Shown here piece by piece: positions 33,115 through 36,451 of a stretch of 36,451 bases of DNA; position 1 is the stretch's first letter; each line of letters starts with the position of its first letter. Position numbers and translations under genes: made by a program. Under the pieces are notes generated by a model, which had not been told where the DNA came from, made no database searches, and saw nothing but the letters and a program-made list of their open reading frames with translations. Origin of the DNA: a virus; IMG/VR virus record IMGVR_UViG_3300017776_000060, positions 1 through 36,451 of that record; one strand, 5' to 3'.

Positions 33115-33319
33115 AAGCTTTTTCTACATATGATCTCAAATAATCTTGAAAGCCTTGTTCAATATTATCTATTGTCGTATGTTCTTCACACCATACAGTA
33201 GCAAATTCATATACTACTCTAGTGTGTTCTTCTAAGTGATGTAAAAGAGATCGAAAACACGATGCTCTTAATAATAATTTTTCTTCTGAATAACGAGGAT
33301 CTTCACTATTATCCGTCAT
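33101..33319 (-). CDS. Small unknown protein (72 aa)
   Basis: From ATG 33319 the product begins MTDNSEDPRYSEEKLLLRAS and continues with an all-helical chain (LLHHLEEHTRVVYEFATVWC, FQDYLRSYVEKAYGKS). I prefer this start because it overlaps the preceding 56-residue gene by only 11 bases; the ATG at 33370 would add 17 residues wholly inside that gene. No family recognised. It precedes thyX directly. Confidence 0.6.
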   Translation of the reverse strand: MTDNSEDPRYSEEKLLLRASCFRSLLHHLEEHTRVVYEFATVWCEEHTTIDNIEQGFQDYLRSYVEKAYGKS

Positions 33320-33479
33320 CATCCTCAAAGATCTCATCATAGTCTGTAATGTGGTTGACAATCTCCTCATAATTTAAATTCGGAGTATATGACTCTGTAT
33401 CAGAGTATATTTCTGATTCTAACGCATTTACAACATTTTTCAAGTCCTTGATCATAGTCTTTAACTTTTGTTTATTCAT
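33309..33479 (-). CDS. Small acidic protein (56 aa)
   Basis: The frame runs from ATG 33479 to TAA 33309 and encodes MNKQKLKTMIKDLKNVVNAL, then ESEIYSDTESYTPNLNYEEI, ending EIFEDDDG. The N-terminus is a basic helix and the tail is acidic. The ATG shares one base with the upstream stop (TGATG) and the end overlaps the following gene by 11 bases, so it closes what would otherwise be a gap in the operon. No family recognised; the support is tight coupling and sensible composition. Confidence 0.6.
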   Translation of the reverse strand: MNKQKLKTMIKDLKNVVNALESEIYSDTESYTPNLNYEEIVNHITDYDEIFEDDDG

Positions 33480-33754
33480 CAGAGTGGCCTCCCATGTTTA
33501 TCGACTAGTCCCATCCTCTTTACTTGAGATAAATTTGATTTCTCCTTCTTCTTTAGTTTCTTATATTGTTTCATTATCTTATTTATCTCAGCGTTAGATA
33601 TTTTTACTTTGAGTTCTTTTGCGTCTTCTGGAGTGACAAAACCCATTCCCTGATGTTTTTCTTTTTCTTGTTTCTCTTCCAGATAGTCGTTGATTCCAAG
33701 TTGAATTTCTCCCTCAATAATATCGTTAATTTGATTTCTAATTTCGTCACTCAT
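33479..33754 (-). CDS. Small charged protein (91 aa), unknown
   Basis: The product begins MSDEIRNQINDIIEGEIQLG, with a helical, Lys/Glu-rich body (YLEEKQEKEKHQGMGFVTPE, MKQYKKLKKKEKSNLSQ) and a conserved-looking end VKRMGLVDKHGRPL. It might bind nucleic acid through its basic second half, but that is speculation. It is coupled to both neighbours by 1-base overlaps. Confidence 0.6.
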   Translation of the reverse strand: MSDEIRNQINDIIEGEIQLGINDYLEEKQEKEKHQGMGFVTPEDAKELKVKISNAEINKIMKQYKKLKKKEKSNLSQVKRMGLVDKHGRPL

Positions 33755-34110
33755 TATCCTCTCCTTACTCTCTTCTTAGGTTTGTTTGGTGTCGGAGTCC
33801 CCCATGTCCTTGGACTTACAATTCCAGGCCCATATTCAATGTTGACAACAGACCCTGGCCCAAACTTATCGAAATACATGTCAAAGATATTAACCCTGCC
33901 ATGACATCGAACAAGATCTTTACGAACTCCATCGTCAATTTTATAAGTCACAATATATGCATCAGAAGGCCAGCTCTTATCACTGAGTTCCTCCTGATTA
34001 CAATTTTCTTTAAGAAGATTTGTTGAATACTTACTATTCATATCTTCCTTTTCTTTTGGTGTCCAATAGGCTTCAGACATCACCTCATCTCTAGTTTTTG
34101 TTTTTGCCAT
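33754..34110 (-). CDS. Unknown cyanophage protein (118 aa)
   Basis: The N-terminal half is charged (KTRDEVMSEAYWTPKEKEDM). The second half reads as a small beta domain: DAYIVTYKIDDGVRKDLVRC, HGRVNIFDMYFDKFGPGSVV, then NIEYGPGIVSPRTWGTPTPN, ending in a basic tail (KPKKRVRRG). I do not recognise a named family. It lies in the run of small genes between the membrane protein and thyX and starts one base after its neighbour. Confidence 0.62.
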   Translation of the reverse strand: MAKTKTRDEVMSEAYWTPKEKEDMNSKYSTNLLKENCNQEELSDKSWPSDAYIVTYKIDDGVRKDLVRCHGRVNIFDMYFDKFGPGSVVNIEYGPGIVSPRTWGTPTPNKPKKRVRRG

Positions 34111-34111
34111 G

Positions 34112-34588
34112 TTAACCTCGATTACCCCATTGTATATCGGGAAACGCTTCTTCTACTACCGCACGAGTCAACTTATATTTCTTCTTTAGATTCTTATCTT
34201 TAACTAAACAGATAATCTCTGCTTCGTCAGGATGTAATCCCTCTAGAAGTTGCATAAACAGTTGTTCTCTTTTAACAGGTCGAAGAATATCATTTCCACC
34301 TTTAACAAAATTATACAACTTTTTCCATTCATATGCAAGGTGTAAATGTTCGGTTCCAGCAGGCGCCTCATTCTTATTAAATGGAACATCACCTTCTGGA
34401 AGAACAGATTGTACAGATGTGTCAAAGTTCCAAATCAAAACAGATTTAAGGTGTAAGGATTCATTTTGTTTTAGAATTTGAATCTTTTTCGCTTTTGTTT
34501 TTTGTTTTGATACCAATGCTAATACCTCACTTAATAGAGGGTTTCTTGGTAATCTATCTTCCCCTAATGTGGGATGTGTTGTAGTCAT
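34112..34588 (-). CDS. Conserved T4-like phage protein, DUF6433-type
   Basis: The 158-residue product shows LLSEVLALVSKQKTKAKKIQ, VLPEGDVPFNKNEAPAGTEH, then REQLFMQLLEGLHPDEAEII followed by CLVKDKNLKKKYKLTRAVVE and EAFPDIQWGNRG. I recall this as a family found throughout marine T4-like phages (DUF6433, from memory). Its role is unknown. The strong conservation of 'LEGLHPDEAEIICLVKDK' suggests a structured helical protein. It overlaps the membrane protein gene by 4 bases (ATGA). Confidence 0.75.
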   Translation of the reverse strand: MTTTHPTLGEDRLPRNPLLSEVLALVSKQKTKAKKIQILKQNESLHLKSVLIWNFDTSVQSVLPEGDVPFNKNEAPAGTEHLHLAYEWKKLYNFVKGGNDILRPVKREQLFMQLLEGLHPDEAEIICLVKDKNLKKKYKLTRAVVEEAFPDIQWGNRG

Positions 34589-34806
34589 AATTCTTCGTCA
34601 ATTTCACTATCAAAGTTTAAGTTTTCAAATCGAAAGGCAATAATTTCATCTGGAATTACATTACCTTTAAGGTCATACATCTCAGGATGCATCTCAGAGA
34701 TGTCATTTCTTTGTTTGTGTTCTTTGTATAACCATCCTATTATACCACCAACAAAGAGAAAAAGCACTGATATTAAAGTGCTGAGAGTTAGAGCGAGTGT
34801 TAACAC
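34585..34806 (-). CDS. Single-span membrane protein (73 aa)
   Basis: Starting at GTG 34806, preceded by AAGAGGTAAT, the protein opens straight into a membrane segment (LTLALTLSTLISVLFLFVGG, then IIGWLYKEHKQ) and ends with an acidic soluble tail (FENLNFDSEIDEEL). An in-frame ATG at 34884 would add 26 residues that overlap the upstream gene in another frame; I favour the GTG because a ribosome site and a CTAAATA-type box (34827-34834) lie just before it. Function unknown; inner-membrane location with a cytoplasmic tail is inferred from the positive YKEHKQR flank. Confidence 0.62.
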   Translation of the reverse strand: MLTLALTLSTLISVLFLFVGGIIGWLYKEHKQRNDISEMHPEMYDLKGNVIPDEIIAFRFENLNFDSEIDEEL

Positions 34807-34825
34807 ATTACCTCTTATACTTGAT

Positions 34826-35176
34826 TTATTTAGTTTTAGTTTTACGTCTCCCTCTTCTTCTTTCCTTTTCATATCTCTGAGCATCTTCTAAGATCACGTT
34901 AAAGTAATCTCTAATCTTTCTTGCGTTTGGTTTTCCAAGATGACCATATGCTTCTCTAAGCAATTGATGTTCACTATCTTTTCCACCTTTGATGTATCCA
35001 TTCAAGTCATCAATGAAATCAGTTAACTCTTTTGCAGTCGAACTTTGAATAAATTCTTTTGCTCCAGTTCCTGTTGTTTTACAGGACTTCATAAAATCAT
35101 AATAATGCAAATGAAACTTTTGTTCTTCAAATGCAATATCAATTGCTTTATCTACGATTGTGTAAATGTCTTCCAT
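34826..35176 (-). CDS. Unknown helical protein (116 aa)
   Basis: The product is mostly helical (MEDIYTIVDKAIDIAFEEQK, KEFIQSSTAKELTDFIDDLN, then REAYGHLGKPNARKIRDYFN) with a strongly basic end (YEKERRRGRRKTKTK), which could touch nucleic acid or the membrane protein encoded next. No family recognised with confidence. It starts with a TAATG overlap to the glutaredoxin gene. Confidence 0.62.
   Translation of the reverse strand: MEDIYTIVDKAIDIAFEEQKFHLHYYDFMKSCKTTGTGAKEFIQSSTAKELTDFIDDLNGYIKGGKDSEHQLLREAYGHLGKPNARKIRDYFNVILEDAQRYEKERRRGRRKTKTK
34827..34834 (-). promoter_or_regulatory. Late promoter-like ACTAAATA before the membrane protein
   Basis: ACTAAATA on the minus strand at the end of the 116-residue gene, 20 bases before the GTG start. 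The surrounding codons also encode the Lys/Thr tail, so it may be chance. Confidence 0.4.
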
Positions 35177-35412
35177 TAAACTAAGTTCTTTTCTTCAAGG
35201 TATTTGAAGGTGTCTAAACATCCTCCAAGTAATTTGCCATCCGCAAGTATTCTTGGGAATGATGATCCATAACCAAACTCTGATATGAACTGATCTTTTG
35301 TAAAGTCTATATCAAGTTTGTAAACTCTGTAATCCACCTTTGCTAATTCTAAAAGTTTCTTTGCTTTTTCGCAATAGGAACATCCTTCCTTTGAATAAAT
35401 CGTAAACTTCAT
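35176..35412 (-). CDS. Glutaredoxin (NrdC-like)
   Basis: The 78-residue protein has a thioredoxin fold pattern with the CxxC site C11-S-Y-C14 (YSKEGCSYCEKAKKLL), a cis-Pro segment SFPRILADGKLLGG, and the closing helix DTFKYLEEKNL. These are glutaredoxin hallmarks; T4 nrdC plays this part by reducing ribonucleotide reductase. No nrd gene lies in this window, so the partner is elsewhere in the phage or host. It is 1 base after talC and probably transcribed with it. Confidence 0.88.
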   Translation of the reverse strand: MKFTIYSKEGCSYCEKAKKLLELAKVDYRVYKLDIDFTKDQFISEFGYGSSFPRILADGKLLGGCLDTFKYLEEKNLV

Positions 35413-36084
35413 TTAGATTTTAAGTGCGTTGACAGTCTCCCAATCTTTTTGGAAAAGATCTAAACCTTTGTCAGTTAGGATATGATTGTACATCTTTTCA
35501 AAGACTGTTGGAGGCATTGTAACAATACCAGCACCGTTCTCAAAAGACTTACTCACACTTCCTACATCCCTTATCGATGCGGATAAAATTTCCGTATCAA
35601 CAAAATTATATAGTCTCGACTGTTTTTCATAGATGTCTGCAATTTGTTTAATTAAATTCAATCCATCAAATGAATTATCGTCAACTCGACCAACGAAAGG
35701 CGAGACGTAGGCAGCGCCTGCCTTGGACGCCAAGACCGCTTGGGCAGCACTAAAGATCAATGTAACGTTTACTCTAATCTTCTCGTCTGAGAGGAGTTTA
35801 CAACCCCTTAGTCCTTGAGGTGTACAAGGCACTTTAATTGTTGTGATTTCACCAAATTTTTCTTTGAGTCTACGACCCTCCTGTAAAAATTCATTAGCGT
35901 CATCTGTTACAATCTCCATACTAATATCATCAATGCCAAGGAGTGCAATCTTTCTGTAGACTTCTTCTGGTTCTTGACCACTCTTTCTAATCAGAGTTGG
36001 ATTTGTTGTGACACCATCAATCAATCCTGTTCCATAATATTTCGATATCAGATCAACATCTGCTGTGTCAAGGAAAATTTTCAT
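35413..36084 (-). CDS. talC: Transaldolase TalC
   Basis: From ATG 36084 the protein has 223 residues, the size of the short TalC/FSA class. It starts MKIFLDTADVDLISKYYGTG (Asp6), has GVTTNPTLIRKSG (Asn28), and Lys84 in TTIKVPCTPQGLRG as the Schiff-base lysine, then VNVTLIFSAAQAVLASKAGA and YVSPFVGRVDD. Transaldolase swaps three-carbon units in the pentose phosphate pathway; cyanophage TalC is thought to boost NADPH and ribose supply, in line with CP12 elsewhere in this window. I reject the upstream ATG (36186) because the extra 34 residues run through the psbD terminator. Confidence 0.94.
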   Translation of the reverse strand: MKIFLDTADVDLISKYYGTGLIDGVTTNPTLIRKSGQEPEEVYRKIALLGIDDISMEIVTDDANEFLQEGRRLKEKFGEITTIKVPCTPQGLRGCKLLSDEKIRVNVTLIFSAAQAVLASKAGAAYVSPFVGRVDDNSFDGLNLIKQIADIYEKQSRLYNFVDTEILSASIRDVGSVSKSFENGAGIVTMPPTVFEKMYNHILTDKGLDLFQKDWETVNALKI

Positions 36085-36091
36085 ACTCAAA

Positions 36092-36120
36092 ATAGTATTT
36101 GTAAATTCACCATAACACAA
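36092..36120 (-). promoter_or_regulatory. Possible talC promoter (weak)
   Basis: On the minus strand TTGTGT (36120-36115), 17 bases, TACTAT (36097-36092). The match is partial, and transcription would start almost at the talC ATG, giving little or no leader. It is offered because a terminator lies just upstream and talC needs a start site after it. Confidence 0.35.
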
Positions 36121-36141
36121 AAAAAGACCCCTGTAAAGGGG
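36117..36141 (-). terminator. Terminator between psbD and talC
   Basis: On the minus strand CCCCT-TTAC-AGGGG (arms 36141-36137 and 36132-36128) is followed by TCTTTTTTTGTG. It ends transcripts coming from psbD before talC. Confidence 0.85.
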
Positions 36142-36189
36142 CCTTGTAAGTTCCGAATTGTAGAGACCGCACGAATGATGTCTCAATAA

Positions 36190-36197
36190 TATTTATA
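36190..36197 (-). promoter_or_regulatory. Perfect T4-type late promoter TATAAATA
   Basis: TATAAATA on the minus strand, overlapping the psbD stop codon (GCA TTA TAA ATA). It is the only exact T4 consensus late box that I found. A terminator lies about 50 bases downstream. Confidence 0.65.
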
Positions 36198-36451
36198 ATG
36201 CATTACCACGAGGCAATACTTCCTCTGGGAACACGAAGTTCTCGTGTGGTTGGTCAACAGATGACATCCAAGCTCTCATACCCTCATTAAGAAGTATATT
36301 CTTAGTGTAGAAAGTTTCAAACTCTGGATCTTCTGCTGCTCTTATCTCCTGAGATACAAAGTCGTATGCTCTGAGGTTAAGTGCTAGACCTACGATACCG
36401 ATTGATGATGTCCACATACCCATCACAGGTACGAACAACATAAGGAAGTGT
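36193..36451 (-). CDS. psbD: Photosystem II D2 protein, C-terminal part
   Basis: The open frame enters from the right edge ([13 protein letters not shown]) and includes [40 protein letters not shown], then [20 protein letters not shown], the D2 C-terminus; D1 (psbA) ends differently. About 85 residues are present, covering the end of the fifth transmembrane helix and the C-terminal tail. D2 is half of the photosystem II reaction centre. Phage copies keep photosynthesis running as host D1/D2 decline. In many cyanophages psbA lies next to psbD, so psbA may be just outside the window. Confidence 0.95.
   Translation of the reverse strand, partial: HFLMLFVPVMGMWTSSIGIVGLALNLRAYDFVSQEIRAAEDPEFETFYTKNILLNEGMRAWMSSVDQPHENFVFPEEVLPRGNAL

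Noticed and set aside
36085-36186. Upstream start adding 34 residues to talC
   Set aside because: The extension passes through the psbD terminator and is unlike any transaldolase; the ATG at 36084 gives the family N-terminus MKIFLDTAD.
36193-36451. psbA (D1) instead of psbD
   Set aside because: The C-terminus [10 protein letters not shown] is that of D2; D1 ends in a different, processed tail.

Overview
The window is a piece of a T4-like cyanophage genome, a contractile-tailed myovirus of marine Synechococcus or Prochlorococcus. The evidence is the combination of T4-type baseplate genes (gp4, gp5, gp26, gp27, gp48, gp51, gp53, gp54), T4-type replication and late-transcription genes (gp32, gp59, gp33) and cyanobacterial auxiliary metabolic genes (psbD, talC, cp12), plus thyX, phoH and a 2OG-Fe(II) oxygenase. 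Almost everything is on the minus strand. Only a four-gene baseplate block (25211-28326) is on the plus strand. I saw no tRNA genes, insertion sequences or CRISPR arrays.

Layout from right to left, the direction in which most genes are read. The right edge holds the C-terminal end of psbD (photosystem II D2). It is followed by a perfect T4-type late promoter, a terminator, then talC, a glutaredoxin, several small phage genes, thyX, phoH, a PD-(D/E)XK nuclease, gp33, gp59 and a DUF1825-like cyanobacterial gene. A 266-base gene-free stretch with many nested hairpins comes next. It sits behind a near-consensus sigma70 promoter and leads into gp32. Back-to-back terminators at 28325-28386 separate gp32 from the plus-strand block gp4 / unknown / gp48 / gp53.

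Left of the divergent start at 25180-25210 is the central tail operon: gp54, gp26, gp51, two tape-measure-like proteins, gp27, CP12, gp5 without a lysozyme domain, and a separate needle-like gene. gp51 has no ordinary start codon before its conserved part and appears to be made by a -1 frameshift at a T TTT TTC site at the end of gp26. The left 17 kb is a fibre and decoration cluster. It contains a 2161-residue fibre ending in a cupredoxin-like domain, a fibre with an S74 self-cleaving chaperone, a C1q-like tip and several small virion proteins. These fibres share repeated 'DGD' modules, and four of the genes share an almost identical promoter-plus-leader cassette.

How it fits together: gp33, encoded here, is the T4 coactivator that works with the late sigma factor on (T/C)ATAAATA or CTAAATA-type promoters, and such motifs precede most structural genes, usually overlapping the stop codon of the gene upstream. 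psbD, talC and cp12 belong to the known cyanophage strategy of keeping photosystem II running while diverting host carbon flow from the Calvin cycle to the pentose phosphate pathway. thyX, the glutaredoxin, gp32, gp59 and the nuclease serve nucleotide supply and DNA replication or recombination. All functional names rest on reading motifs and remembered family sequences. No database search was run.
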